DNA of 64,000 bases from Palsa-504 sp963834685 (lineage in GTDB: Bacteria; Actinomycetota; Actinomycetes; Streptosporangiales; Streptosporangiaceae), in the NCBI GenBank assembly GCA_963834685.1, contig CAWICW010000013.1, forward strand, positions 1 to 64,000, read 5' to 3'. Position 1 is the first letter of the stretch, and the number at the start of each line of letters is the position of its first letter. The translations under genes were made by a program, and so were the position numbers. The notes under the pieces are model-generated. The model did not search any database, was not told where the DNA came from, and saw only the letters and a program-made list of their open reading frames with translations. Below, piece after piece: positions 15,931 through 25,141 of this stretch.

Positions 15931-16832
15931 CAGCCGCCACCCGAGAATGCCGATTGGCGGCGCGGCATCTTCGTGACCGCTTCTGCCGCCACCGGCACCT
16001 CGGGTGGCGAAATAAGCGCCCGCGTATCTTGGCAGTTCCGGCGCGTCATGCGCGACCCGCCAACCGAGTGGCAGGGCCAGCAGGATAGGCGCTGGTACGA
16101 CCAATCGAACGTACTCATCCGAATTGTGTGAGTTGATCGCCTGCATGCTTGTGCCCGGCCAGCATGCTGATAAGCATTCGGCCATCTGCCGGCAGATACC
16201 TGGCAGGGATTGAATTCGGCTCAGGAGCTGCCGATTGTTTCCGCTGGCCGCGGCCGGGGCTCATGGCGCTGGCGGCCAGCCGGCGCTGCCCGGCCGAGCT
16301 GGTCGCGCGGATGCGTCTGGGGAGCGGCGCGAGAAGATCAGTTGCACCCGCCGGGACCGGTAGACCAGGCTGCTGGCCGATGGCGGCACCTCCAGAGGGG
16401 GCTGCTATCCCTGGACCATCTGGGCCTGATCATCCTTGATGGAACCGTCATCCCGCCCAGGCCCTTCCGGCCCTGGCGCGGGCAGGCCGAACGCCGACGG
16501 TGAAGAACGTCGGTAAGCCGTGCGGGAGAACCGCATGCACGGGCGGGGGACTGGAAACGGGCCGTGACCTGCGGAACCGCGCCAGTTCCCGACCCTTCCC
16601 ATTCGGGTCGTGACCTGCTGTTAAGCCCGATCGTAGGCTTTCACGCAGCGCAGCCGCCTGGCGATTATGCGTTTGTGCCCGGCTGCGCAGAGGTGTAGGA
16701 CCGGCACGGCTTGATCGCCGGCGCACGTTCCCGAGACGTTGCTTCGCCTGTCTCCGTTCGATCCCATGCTGGATCTCTGAACCCGTGGTGCGTGGCCATG
16801 GGCAACCTGCGGCTTCCGTCATCCCGAACGGC
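15931..16832. other. long gene-poor stretch containing a group II intron-like fragment
   Basis: Nine hundred bases lack a convincing coding region on either strand. The only structured element I recognise is at about 16512-16561 (separate entry). The rest is probably decayed sequence. Confidence 0.5.
16512..16561 (+). other. group II intron-like RNA fragment
   Basis: The segment GTAAGCCGTGCGGGAGAACC followed by GCATGCACGG and then GGGGACTGG AAAC can fold as CCG-TGCGG-GAGAA-CCGCA-TGCA-CGG. It closely resembles the conserved hairpin that precedes the reverse-transcriptase frame in bacterial group II introns (the ...GCCG-TGCGGGGAAACCGCA-type element). No reverse transcriptase or domain V is found near it, so it would be a remnant. 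Recognition is by eye. Confidence 0.35.
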
Positions 16833-16860
16833 TTGACATATGTCGATAACGGAATATGTT
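16833..16860 (+). promoter_or_regulatory. promoter and possible operator of the ArsR-SRPBCC operon
   Basis: A consensus -35 TTGACA (16833-16838) and -10 TATGTT (16855-16860) are spaced 16 nt. The -10 ends 6 nt before a GTG that opens the ArsR frame, indicating a leaderless transcript. An inverted repeat ACATAT (16836-16841) ... ATATGT (16854-16859) overlaps both boxes and is a good candidate autoregulatory operator. Confidence 0.65.
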
Positions 16861-16866
16861 GGAACT

Positions 16867-17214
16867 GTGGCCCGCTCTTCCACGACGTCGGATGTCTTCA
16901 ACGCAGTTGCCGAGGCGCGCCGTCGCGAGATTCTGGACGCGCTGATGGCAGGCGAGAAGGCGGTCGGGGCGATCGTGGACGACCTCTCGATGTCCCAGCC
17001 CCAGGTGTCAAAACACCTGCGGGTGCTCAGTGAGGTGGGACTCGTCAGATGCCGGGCAGAGGGGCGTCGACGGCTGTACAGCCTGGAACCCGCGCGCCTT
17101 GCGCCGTTGCACGAGTGGCTGGCCAAGTACGAGCAGGCGTGGAACGACCGACTGGACCGGGTGGAGGACTACCTCAAAGAGCTACAACGACAAGGAGAGC
17201 GCAGTGACACCTAA
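16867..17214 (+). CDS. ArsR family transcriptional regulator
   Basis: A 115-residue winged-helix repressor: AEARRREILDALMAGEKAVG, then IVDDLSMSQPQVSKHLRVLSEVGLVRCRAEGRRRLYSLEP, with recognition helix SQPQVSKHL. The GTG at 16867 is chosen because the promoter -10 box lies directly before it; an in-frame ATG at 16840 falls between the promoter boxes and cannot be used from that promoter. It lacks the CxCxxC metal site of ArsR/SmtB, as is usual for the members paired with SRPBCC proteins. It overlaps the next gene by 11 nt, so the two are co-translated. Confidence 0.9.
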   Translation: MARSSTTSDVFNAVAEARRREILDALMAGEKAVGAIVDDLSMSQPQVSKHLRVLSEVGLVRCRAEGRRRLYSLEPARLAPLHEWLAKYEQAWNDRLDRVEDYLKELQRQGERSDT

Positions 17215-17704
17215 TCGGCATGGGTCGGCAGTCGTCACATTCCCGAACGATCTCGAGATTGTCATCACCCGTGAGTTCGACGCCCCGATCGCACTCGTCT
17301 TCGACGTATTGACGAAGCCCGAGCATGTGAGCAAATGGTTCGCTCCATTTACGTGTGAGGTGACGAAGTGCTCGATCGACCTGCGCGTTGGGGGGAGTTA
17401 CCACATTGTCTTCGTAACCGACGACGGAACCGAGTGCTCGTTTCGTGGAACCTACCTGGAGGTCGAGCCGCCAACCCGGACCGTCCAGACGTGGCTGTTC
17501 GAAGGGTGGCCAGATGCGCATGCCGTCGAGTCGACGGATCTGGACGAGACTGACGGAGTGACGAAGCTGACGAACAAGCTGGCGTTCCGCGACAAGGCCG
17601 GCCGTGACCACATGACCAAGTCCGATGGCACCGAAGACAGCTTCGACAAAATGGAAGATCTCTTGAGATCACTGCTCGATCCAAAAGGAACGGTCTCTGG
17701 GTAG
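17204..17704 (+). CDS. SRPBCC (AHSA1-like) domain protein
   Basis: A 166-residue START/Bet v1-like fold of the AHSA1 group. Typical segments are VITREFDAPIALVFDVLTKP, EHVSKWFAPF, LRVGGSYHIVF and FRGTYLEVEPPTRTVQTW. These proteins bind hydrophobic ligands; in ArsR-SRPBCC pairs, common in actinobacteria, the ligand is usually unknown. GTG 17204 follows AAGGAG and overlaps the ArsR stop. No terminator is obvious afterwards. Confidence 0.88.
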   Translation: MTPNRHGSAVVTFPNDLEIVITREFDAPIALVFDVLTKPEHVSKWFAPFTCEVTKCSIDLRVGGSYHIVFVTDDGTECSFRGTYLEVEPPTRTVQTWLFEGWPDAHAVESTDLDETDGVTKLTNKLAFRDKAGRDHMTKSDGTEDSFDKMEDLLRSLLDPKGTVSG

Positions 17705-17921
17705 TTGAGGTTCGAGCCAGCGCGAGAAGGGCACGGGCCAGAAGCGGTCTTGCAGGCCGCTAGGCCGTGCCCGCCGCGTGCCATTCGGCACGGCTTGCGG
17801 TGGTCAACTGCCGGCGCTCGCGGGTAAGCGAAAGCCCCTGTTGACCTGGGCACGAGGAGGTCAGAGCAAGGTATCCACAACCCTTGCAAGCAGGGGGGCA
17901 AGCGACGCCTGCATCTCAGTC

Positions 17922-18239
17922 TTAGCCGGGAGCCGCGGTGGCGCTTGCCGAACGGGACGGACGAGGCGCGGTCCCGTTCTCCGCTTCGTCGCGGCGGTGG
18001 ATCTCGATCAGCTCCTCACGGTGCCGGTGATCCGCTGAGGGCAGGCGCACGGCGTGACACGCCATCATCCAGTCCCCGCCCGGGGTGGCATTGAAATTAC
18101 GGTGGAGCACGTCGATCAGCACAGGCCCGAGGGGCAGACCCATCCCCACGTCTTCAACCGCGATGACCCTGACCTCGGCGACTTGCGGTAAGTATTGGTA
18201 TTCGAAGTTGGCCAGGTGGGGTGCAGCGGCGGCGATATC
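17922..18239 (-). other. unrecognised protein-like fragment
   Basis: The minus-strand frame encodes VAEVRVIAVEDVGMGLPLGP, then VLIDVLHRNFNATPGGDWMM and ACHAVRLPSADHRHREELIE, which looks like genuine protein sequence rather than a shadow. It has no proper start: upstream the same frame is the antisense-like shadow of the VOC remnant. I do not recognise the family. It is probably the 3' part of a gene truncated together with its neighbour. Confidence 0.35.
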
Positions 18240-18246
18240 GACGCTC

Positions 18247-18441
18247 CTACACCGCCGCCACCCGCCGTCGCAGCAGGCAAAACTCGTTGCCCTCCGGGTC
18301 GGCCAGCACGTGCCAGCTTTCGTTGCCGGTCTGGCCGATGTCGGCCCGGCGGGCGCCCGCCGCGAGCAGCCGGTCGAGCTCCGCCTCCTGGTCGCGGTCG
18401 GTGGCGTTGACGTCGATGTGCAGCCACCGGGCCACGTTATC
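18247..18441 (-). pseudogene. C-terminal remnant of a VOC (glyoxalase-like) protein
   Basis: The frame ends with NVARWLHIDVNATDRDQEAE, then LDRLLAAGARRADIGQTGNE and SWHVLADPEGNEFCLLRR. This is the C-terminal half of the actinobacterial glyoxalase-like VOC family, with its LADPEGNEFCL signature. The N-terminal beta-alpha-beta module is missing: upstream residues in the open frame (to 18606) are unrelated. It is 5'-truncated and probably non-functional. Confidence 0.6.
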
Positions 18442-18542
18442 GCGCGGTCCGCGTCCAGCGTCCTGTACACAGTCATGGTGGTGAGCCGGAGACGTTGATT
18501 CGCCGCGTGCAGCGGCCCTGACTCTGCTCGCCGGATCGTCGA

Positions 18543-19106
18543 TCAGGGGCGGTCGTCCCCGGGCTCCAGGAGCCTGCCGTTCTTCGACAGGTCCGGGTCG
18601 GTGCATGCGGAGAGGTTGAAACAGCAGGGCCGTCTCTTCCCGCTCTTCATCTTCGAGACACTCACGTCGACCCGTCGTCTGCGCGTGTCAGGGTTCTTCG
18701 TGGCGTTGACCCAGCGCACCCACTCCCAGCGCGCCATCGGGGTGATCTGGTTCCACAGGTCCTGGATCTTCTGCGGGGCAGCTGCCAGGGCTGCCGCAAG
18801 ATCCTGAGGCACGCTCGGCTCTGGCCAATCCTTGGTCACCTCGATGTCGAGCGTCGCAGTGTCACCTGCGCCGATGCCAGCAGCGTGCTGCAGCGTGTCA
18901 TCGACCCTCATCCAGTGACCAGAATTTCCGTCTGGTTCGAGCACCGTCTGGAATTCGACGTCATTGATCGTTCCGTGGACGGCCACCTGCCCGCGCGAGG
19001 GCAGGTTCTTTCCCGCCGTCTCAGGCAGCCGCAACACGGTCGATGTATCGATCGTGGTCAGCGTGGCGTCGAAGCGAATGGTCGCTCCCTCCGTGCGCTG
19101 AGTCAC
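18543..19106 (-). CDS. YdeI/OmpD-associated family protein with DUF1905 domain
   Basis: A 187-residue protein. The N-terminal DUF1905 beta-barrel-like domain (about 5-95) shows IRFDATLTTIDTSTVLRLPE, GQVAVHGTINDVEF and HWMRVDDTLQHAAGIGAGDT. The C-terminal part (about 100-165) is the YdeI/OmdA-type bacteriocin-protection region (VPQDLAAALAAAPQKIQDLW, MARWEWVRWVNATKNPDTRR). Function is unknown in actinobacteria. The start at 19106 precedes the first domain strand directly. A basic and Cys-containing tail (KSGKRRPCCFNLSACTDPDL) is longer than usual. Confidence 0.82.
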   Translation of the reverse strand: MTQRTEGATIRFDATLTTIDTSTVLRLPETAGKNLPSRGQVAVHGTINDVEFQTVLEPDGNSGHWMRVDDTLQHAAGIGAGDTATLDIEVTKDWPEPSVPQDLAAALAAAPQKIQDLWNQITPMARWEWVRWVNATKNPDTRRRRVDVSVSKMKSGKRRPCCFNLSACTDPDLSKNGRLLEPGDDRP

Positions 19107-19745
19107 TGCCGTCTCTCATCTTTACCGTTACGGACATGGCACCCCGACGGCGACACCGTCACCGAATGCGTCACGGCTGACACTCTACAGCGAGAGTTCC
19201 CTGACGCGGCCGGGCCATGATCGGCGGAGGCGACGACGAGGCCCACATTGCTGCGGTCATGCCATGGAGATCGGACAACACCCGATCGTCGGATTCAAGG
19301 GGGCCGAAAGCCTCGCCCGTCCCGAGAACAACGCGTGCCGCCCGGTACCGCGGCGGCGCCGACCCATGCACCAGCGCGATCCCGCCTGATGCGCGGCGCT
19401 GGCCCTCGGGCGTGTCATCCGGAACCGGAAGCTCTGCGGCTACGGGGTCGTGCCGCGCCGGGGGTTGCGCGAGAGAAGCCAGAAGGCCGAGCTCAGCTCT
19501 GCTGGTCCGGATGCAGATAGTCTGCTTTGGTGCAAAATGCCTTTTAGGTCCTATTCGGGTTCGCGTGTGCTGGTGACCGCAGCGCAGGCTGCGGAGCATG
19601 AAGGACCCGCCGGCATCCCGGAATAAGAGTAGTGTGCGTGTCACTGGGCGGGAGCCTGAGGCCCGCGGTGCGAATGACACGCCCGATCACCCGCCGCAAA
19701 CCCGTGAAATCCCGTCCTCGTCACGTCTAGCGAGGATCACGCCCC
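19107..19745. other. intergenic, no convincing gene
   Basis: About 640 bp. Overlapping open frames on both strands (for example minus 19171-19680 and plus 19217-19576) show no family resemblance and cannot both be real. GAGGATC at about 19732 is the likely ribosome binding site of the following gene. Confidence 0.5.
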
Positions 19746-20936
19746 ATGCAACCAGACACCGACGCCCCGCTGACCAATCTCTTTGAAGAAGCCCCGCCGC
19801 GTGAGTTCGTGACGGCGATGCGGGGCTATGACCGTCACCAGGTCAACGAGCACATCAGGCAGATCGAAGCCGAAGTTCGGCAACACCGCGAGCAAGTCCA
19901 GGCCATTCAGCGGGAGCTGTCCGAAGCCCATCGCCAGTTCCGCAAGCAGGAACGACCCGCCTATACCGGCCTCGGCGCCAGGATCGAGCAGCTGCTGCGG
20001 CTTGCCGAGGAACAGGCAACCGAGGTGGTCCAGACGGCTCGATCGGAAGCCAACGAGATCAAGGCCAGGGCCGAGGTCGATGCCGCAGAGCTGCGGGCCG
20101 ACGCCGAGAACGACGCTACCGAACTGGCCGCCAACGCCAAGCGCGAGACCGACGAACAACAGGCCGCCACCGCGCGCGAGGCCGACTCGATCAGGACTAC
20201 CGCTCGCCGCGAGGCCGGCGAGCTGACCTCCGCGACCGAGCGCGAGGCCGCCAAGCTCCGTGCCACGGCCGACCACGAGGTCGCGGAGAAGCAGGCCACG
20301 GCCGAGGGTGAAATCGCCAAGCTGCGGACAAGCACCGAGCGCGAGGCCGCCCAGCTGAAGGCGACTGCCAAGCGCGAGCGGGACGAGATCCTCACCACCT
20401 CCAAGCGTCAAGCTGACGAGATGCGCAGCCATGCGCAGCGGATCCTGGAGGAGAGCGAGGCCCAGCGGGCCCAGACGGAAGCCGAGTTCGAGATCCAGCT
20501 CGCGACACGCAGGGAACAGGCCGAGCGCCAGGAGGCCGACCGGCTCGCTGCCGCCAAGTCTGCGACGCAGAAACTCGTGTTCGAAGCCGAGCAGCGCGCC
20601 TCAACCGCGGAGCAGCGGGCAGCGAAGGCCAGCGCCCAGGCCGACCAGACTCGCCGGGACGCCGACCAGCACGCCAGGCAGCTGGTCGGCAACGCAGAAA
20701 AGAACGCCGACCAGATCGCCGGCCAGGCCAAGACCCAGGCCGAGCAGTTGCTCGCCGAGGTCAACGCTGATGCCGAACGCCGCCGCGCTGCTACCCACCG
20801 CGAGGTCGACGACCTCACCAGGCAGAAGGACAGCATCGCCAGCCACCTCGCGCAGGTACGCCAGTTGCTGCCAGGCATGAATGCTGTGCAGGCGGCAGAG
20901 ACGAAACCTGCCATAACCGGTGACCCGAATAAGTAA
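19746..20936 (+). CDS. DivIVA-motif long coiled-coil protein
   Basis: A 396-residue protein. The N-terminus (about 20-45) carries the DivIVA membrane-binding-type motif FVTAMRGYDRHQVNEHI. The remainder is an almost continuous Ala/Glu/Arg-rich coiled coil (about 50-375) built of variable 11-residue units (for example REAGELTSATEREAAKLRAT). This resembles the DivIVA/Scy/FilP-type cytoskeletal proteins of filamentous actinobacteria, which organise polar growth. It lies alone, and a shorter DivIVA-like protein is encoded at 34967-36067. The exact role is inferred from architecture only. Confidence 0.8.
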   Translation: MQPDTDAPLTNLFEEAPPREFVTAMRGYDRHQVNEHIRQIEAEVRQHREQVQAIQRELSEAHRQFRKQERPAYTGLGARIEQLLRLAEEQATEVVQTARSEANEIKARAEVDAAELRADAENDATELAANAKRETDEQQAATAREADSIRTTARREAGELTSATEREAAKLRATADHEVAEKQATAEGEIAKLRTSTEREAAQLKATAKRERDEILTTSKRQADEMRSHAQRILEESEAQRAQTEAEFEIQLATRREQAERQEADRLAAAKSATQKLVFEAEQRASTAEQRAAKASAQADQTRRDADQHARQLVGNAEKNADQIAGQAKTQAEQLLAEVNADAERRRAATHREVDDLTRQKDSIASHLAQVRQLLPGMNAVQAAETKPAITGDPNK

Positions 20937-21209
20937 GTTACTGTAATTCGGGATGTAGCGGTGCAGGCCGCAGCCTGCCGCGACCGAGTTGCGGGACGGA
21001 CCTCGTCGCGCTACATAATCGGCCCTCGCTGCAGCAACGCGCGCGCTGCCGCGTTCGCCGCGGTGGGCTCACGTTAAGCGTTCGTTCAGTGTGCCGCGCA
21101 GATCAGGTCCGTCTGGCGCCGCACTTCGCGTTGTGCGCTCGAAGACGACCTCGCGTACCGATGAGCGGGCGCCTCATCTACCTTAGACAGCAGAGCAGGC
21201 TCGGTGCTC

Positions 21210-22439
21210 TCAGGCTTGCTGGCGACCCGGGTTGAGCACCCGGCTTCCGGCGGCAGCCAGCGCTGCCGTGCTGCAGATCACGATCACCGCGCCGGGTACG
21301 ACCAGGGCCCAGCGCGGCCCGGCGCCCGTGGCCAGCCCAGCGACGACGAACGAACCCGCAGGGACGAAGCCCATGAATCCAGCGTTGTAGGCGGTGAGGG
21401 CGTGACCGCGCTGCGCCTCGGGTGCGGTCTTTAGCACATAGACCATCGCGCTGGCCGCAAACAGCTGGGTCGCGGCCCCGACGATCACCAGCAGGATGCC
21501 GTAAGCCCACGCAAACGGCATCACCGCGGCCACTACCTCGGCGGCGCCGAACAGGACCGCCCAGGCCAGGAACTCCCTGGCGTCCGGGTCTGAGCGCCGC
21601 GCCGAGTAGAAGTTGCCCACGATCCCGCCAGCAGCCATCAACGTCCCGAGCAGGCCGAAGCCCAAAGCACTCAGGTGGAACACTTCGGTAGCCATGAGCG
21701 GGTTCGTCACCTCGAACTGGATGCCGAACCCGCCCACCAGAAGCGCCATCGCGGCCGCCAGCTGGACGCCACGCGGAAGGTCGAGCAGCCAGCGGAACCG
21801 GTGCGCCTCGCCCGCGCCTGCCCGGGCGAACGAGGACCGGTTCGGCATGCTGCGCGCCAGCCAGGCCAGGACGGCAATCACCAGCAGGAACGAGGCGGCA
21901 TCGATGAGGAACACGGCCGCTTCGCCGCTCGCGGCGATGACGATCCCGGCCAGCGCCGGACCGGCGATCTTCGCCATCCCCGTGACCGCCGCGTAAAGCG
22001 ATGATCCGCGGCGCAGCTCCGCCTCGCCCACCAGGTCCAGCATGAACATCTGGCGGCCCGGGACATCGACCGTCTGGACGCATCCAATGGCGAAGGACAA
22101 CACCCACAGGTACCAGATCGACATCCATCCCGCCAGCAGCGGAAGGCCCAGCGCCAGCGACCCGGCCGCCTGGGCCGATTGAGTGCCGACCACCACTCGC
22201 ACCGCCTGATGCCGGCCGACAATCGACCCAGCACGGCGGCTGAACAACAGCATGGGCAGGAATTGCGCCGCCACCAGGATGGCCAGCACTACCGCGTTAC
22301 CGTGGGCCAGGTGCAGCGTCAGCCAGTACAGCGCGGTATAGGTCATCATGGTGCCCGTGACCGACACGGCCTGCGAACCGGCGTACCACCGGTATCCGGC
22401 GCTTGCCACCATGTTTCTCGTGCCACTGCGAGCAGGCAC
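21210..22439 (-). CDS. MFS transporter (MFS_3/EntS-like)
   Basis: A 409-residue inner-membrane protein with about 12 hydrophobic helices. The MFS loop 2-3 motif is degenerate (SRRAGSIVGRHQAVRVV), and PGRQMFMLDLVGEAELRRGSS is typical of MFS_3 exporters related to the enterobactin exporter EntS. The GTG at 22439 follows AGGGAG. The exported compound is unknown. It is flanked by non-coding sequence on both sides, without biosynthetic genes. Confidence 0.85.
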   Translation of the reverse strand: MPARSGTRNMVASAGYRWYAGSQAVSVTGTMMTYTALYWLTLHLAHGNAVVLAILVAAQFLPMLLFSRRAGSIVGRHQAVRVVVGTQSAQAAGSLALGLPLLAGWMSIWYLWVLSFAIGCVQTVDVPGRQMFMLDLVGEAELRRGSSLYAAVTGMAKIAGPALAGIVIAASGEAAVFLIDAASFLLVIAVLAWLARSMPNRSSFARAGAGEAHRFRWLLDLPRGVQLAAAMALLVGGFGIQFEVTNPLMATEVFHLSALGFGLLGTLMAAGGIVGNFYSARRSDPDAREFLAWAVLFGAAEVVAAVMPFAWAYGILLVIVGAATQLFAASAMVYVLKTAPEAQRGHALTAYNAGFMGFVPAGSFVVAGLATGAGPRWALVVPGAVIVICSTAALAAAGSRVLNPGRQQA

Positions 22440-22950
22440 GGAGAACTCCCTGCGGAATGAGTTTGGCCGATACGCGGTGCATCACGAGAATATGCGCGTA
22501 ATGCCCGCAATTACCAGTTAGTTGCGCAAATGAATTAACACGCGTACACTAAGAATTGTCGGGAATTAGAATCCTATGCGGACTGAGCCAAGGGGAAAGC
22601 GCACAGCCCCGGACTGGCCTCAGGCCCCGGATGGCCCGCCGGGTGTACGTATCCGCCCCTCCGGTCTTAAGTGTGAGTGCAGCGCGTAACGGACCGCGGC
22701 CGACACCAACGACAGCAGTCACACCGAACGGCACCCGTCAAGGCTCGACCGATGAGTCACGGGTCGCCGGGCCATCCAACCTACGGAACAACATCGGCTA
22801 GCCTGCGCTGTCATCCCCGATAGGCGCCGAACCCGTGCGCGCGGACACCGGCGAAGCCGGTCGCGCAGCGAAGCCCGGAGCCGAAGGCGAGCATTGCCTC
22901 GGCCGCTCCGAGCGAACGGAAATTGAGGTCGACGGGCATAGTCTGCCGCT
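22440..22950. other. intergenic with a candidate leaderless promoter
   Basis: Five hundred bases between divergent genes hold no recognisable protein. A -10-like TAGTCT at 22939-22944 lies 6 nt before the ATG of the DUF885 gene, with no good -35, suggesting a leaderless transcript. Confidence 0.4.
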
Positions 22951-24465
22951 ATGCCTGATCGCCGCCTCAAAGCCGTATGGGACGTCAAGGTCCCGGTCAT
23001 CCGGGAGCTCGCAGGAGTCCACGAGTATGACGGCGTCGTCATGGACCTCTCGCCGAGCGGCCACAAAGCGGCCCTGGAGCGCCTCGGGCCCTCATCGCCG
23101 GGCGAGCGTCTCGCCGACCGCCACGACGAGAGTCATCTCAGCGCCGCCGAGCAGGCCGTCCACGCCGAAGCCAAGGCCGAGATCTTGCGGTGGAACCCGC
23201 TTCCCCACATCCAGAACCTGGACCTGTCCTGCTACGACCGCGAGTACGCCCCCGAGCCGCAGCGCCGGAGGGCGCGGGAGGTACACCTCGCCCAGTGGCC
23301 CGAGGCAGTCGACGCCTCCTTGGAGTCGCTGCAGGCCGTCCCGGCGCCGGTGGCCGGTGCGCTCGTCGGGACGGTGAGAGGACTCGCCGAGGGGATCGAT
23401 GGCACGACCGACGTCGAGGTCGCCGCCCTTGAGGCGCACAGCAGGCTGCTCGGGCGAATCCGGGGTGCCGCCGCCTCGGGCAACCCGGATGCTTCGCTCG
23501 GCGCGACGGCACTCGCCTGCCTGCTCGGGCACGCGGAGTCGATGTCGATCGATCTCGGCCGCCTGGAGGAGCGAGCCGACCAGGAGCGCGACCGGCTTCG
23601 CACCAGACTCAGTGAGGCGTGCGAGCGATTGTCGCCGGGGGCGACGCCGTCGCGGCTGGTACGGGAGCTCCTCCGAGACCACCCTGGTGAAGAGGGGATC
23701 TATGCAGCCGCTCGGGAGACGATCGACGAGGCCACGGCCTTCGTGATCGACCACGACCTCCTGCCGCCTCCGGGCGGCGCTTGCGAGGTCGGCCCGGCTC
23801 CCCCGTCCCGGCGATGGGCTGCGGCCATGATGTACTGGACCGGACCTTTCGAGGACGACGCTCCGGCTCGCTACTACGTCAGCCCGCCCGACGAGTCCTG
23901 GGACGAGGAGGCCAAGCACGAGTGGCTGGCCGTCTTCAGCGCCACCATGGGTCCTGCCATCACGGTCCACGAGGTCACGCCCGGTCACTTCGCCCACGGC
24001 CGGATGCTCCGCCAGCTCGTCCGGGGAGACGTGAGGCGCAGCCTGTTCTCGGAGGCGTTCGTCGAGGGATGGGCCCACTACGCCGGGGAGCTAATGGTCG
24101 ACCAGGGCTTCAGGGCAGACGACCCCCGATTCGCCATCGGCGTCTACCTCGACGCCCTCGTCGGGGTGACCGGACTCGCCTCCGCCCTCGGCATCCATCA
24201 GGGGACGATGACCGTGGACGACGCCACGGCGCGCTTCGAGGCCGACGCCTTCCTGCTCGGTCCGGCCGCCAGGAGCGAAGCGACGAGGGCCACCTACGAC
24301 CCTACCTACGGGCGCTACACGTGGGGCAAGCTCGAGATCATGTCGCTCCGGGACCAGGCCCTAGCCGCCTGGGGTACGAAATTCTCGCTCCGGCGCTTCC
24401 ACGAAGCCATCCTCACCCTCGGAGCACCGCCGCTCGGCACGATGGGCGACGCCCTCGTCGCTTAG
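22951..24465 (+). CDS. DUF885 family putative zinc metallopeptidase/hydrolase
   Basis: A 504-residue DUF885 protein, slightly shorter than the 550-600 usual. The metal-binding helix is HEVTPGHFAHGRMLRQ (HExxPGH variant) at about residue 338, followed about 30 residues later by SEAFVEGWAHYAGELM, supplying the third Glu ligand. The family is M32/gluzincin-like and largely uncharacterised. There is no clear signal peptide, so a cytosolic location is inferred. The ATG at 22951 sits 6 nt after a -10-like box and has no ribosome binding site. The furA-katG operon follows after about 200 bp. Confidence 0.82.
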   Translation: MPDRRLKAVWDVKVPVIRELAGVHEYDGVVMDLSPSGHKAALERLGPSSPGERLADRHDESHLSAAEQAVHAEAKAEILRWNPLPHIQNLDLSCYDREYAPEPQRRRAREVHLAQWPEAVDASLESLQAVPAPVAGALVGTVRGLAEGIDGTTDVEVAALEAHSRLLGRIRGAAASGNPDASLGATALACLLGHAESMSIDLGRLEERADQERDRLRTRLSEACERLSPGATPSRLVRELLRDHPGEEGIYAAARETIDEATAFVIDHDLLPPPGGACEVGPAPPSRRWAAAMMYWTGPFEDDAPARYYVSPPDESWDEEAKHEWLAVFSATMGPAITVHEVTPGHFAHGRMLRQLVRGDVRRSLFSEAFVEGWAHYAGELMVDQGFRADDPRFAIGVYLDALVGVTGLASALGIHQGTMTVDDATARFEADAFLLGPAARSEATRATYDPTYGRYTWGKLEIMSLRDQALAAWGTKFSLRRFHEAILTLGAPPLGTMGDALVA

Positions 24466-24633
24466 CCCAGTCCATTCCCCTCCTGCACGTCCGTCCAGAA
24501 GCGTCCGGCGTCTCCGCGGCCCTGTCGAATCCGGGCCGCAAGCCATGGCGCCTCGGATCATCCTCCATGCGTCCCATGGTGCTCTCCGCCGCGCTCGACC
24601 TGCCAGGGTTCTCAACTTGAGTCATTCATTATC

Positions 24634-24663
24634 TTGTACTGTTCGTGTTTATGACGATAGGTT
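24634..24663 (+). promoter_or_regulatory. furA promoter / candidate Fur operator
   Basis: TTGTAC (24634-24639) and TAGGTT (24658-24663) are separated by 18 nt, and the -10 ends 7 nt before the ATG of furA, consistent with a leaderless or near-leaderless transcript. The AT-rich stretch just upstream, TTGAGTCATTCATTATCTTG, resembles the autoregulatory FurA boxes before furA-katG operons of other actinobacteria. Confidence 0.5.
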
Positions 24664-24670
24664 TGGTGCC

Positions 24671-25108
24671 ATGACCGCGCCCCAGGCTCCGACCGCCGCC
24701 GAGGTGCTGCGCGGTGCTGGCCTGCGGGTGACGGCCGCCCGTGTCGCCCTGCTCGCGACCCTCCGGGACGGCGACCACCTCGACGTCGAGGCGATCACCT
24801 CCGGGGTGCGTGATCGAGTAGGCCACGTCTCGCTTCAGGCGGTGTATGAGGCCCTGCACGCGCTCACCGCGGCGGGACTGGTACGCCGCATCGAGCCGGC
24901 CGGGAGCCCGGCCCTGTTCGAGAGACGCGTCGGGGACAACCACCACCACATCGTGTGCCGTTCGTGCGGGGCGGTCGCTGACGTCGACTGCGCGGTCGGC
25001 GAGGCGCCCTGCCTGACCGCTTCCGACGACCACGGCTTCTCGATCGACGAGGCCGAGGTCATCTACTGGGGCCTGTGCCCCGACTGTTCCACCGCCCAGA
25101 GTATCTGA
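24671..25108 (+). CDS. furA: Fur family regulator (FurA-like) of katG
   Basis: A 145-residue ferric-uptake-type repressor. The winged helix is AEVLRGAGLRVTAARVALLA with recognition helix SLQAVYEALHALTAAGLV. The metal site includes NHHHIVCRSCGAVADVDC and a C-terminal CPDC, giving two CxxC pairs for structural zinc. In actinobacteria FurA represses its own gene and katG and is relieved by peroxide. Here katG begins 33 bp downstream on the same strand. The ATG at 24671 is the only sensible start. Confidence 0.9.
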   Translation: MTAPQAPTAAEVLRGAGLRVTAARVALLATLRDGDHLDVEAITSGVRDRVGHVSLQAVYEALHALTAAGLVRRIEPAGSPALFERRVGDNHHHIVCRSCGAVADVDCAVGEAPCLTASDDHGFSIDEAEVIYWGLCPDCSTAQSI

Positions 25109-25141
25109 GCACCGTGACCAGCCGAGTCCGGAAGGAAGCCC

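Noticed and set aside
19171..19680. Overlapping open frames on both strands of 169 and 119 codons
   Set aside because: No family resemblance, no good ribosome binding sites and mutual overlap.
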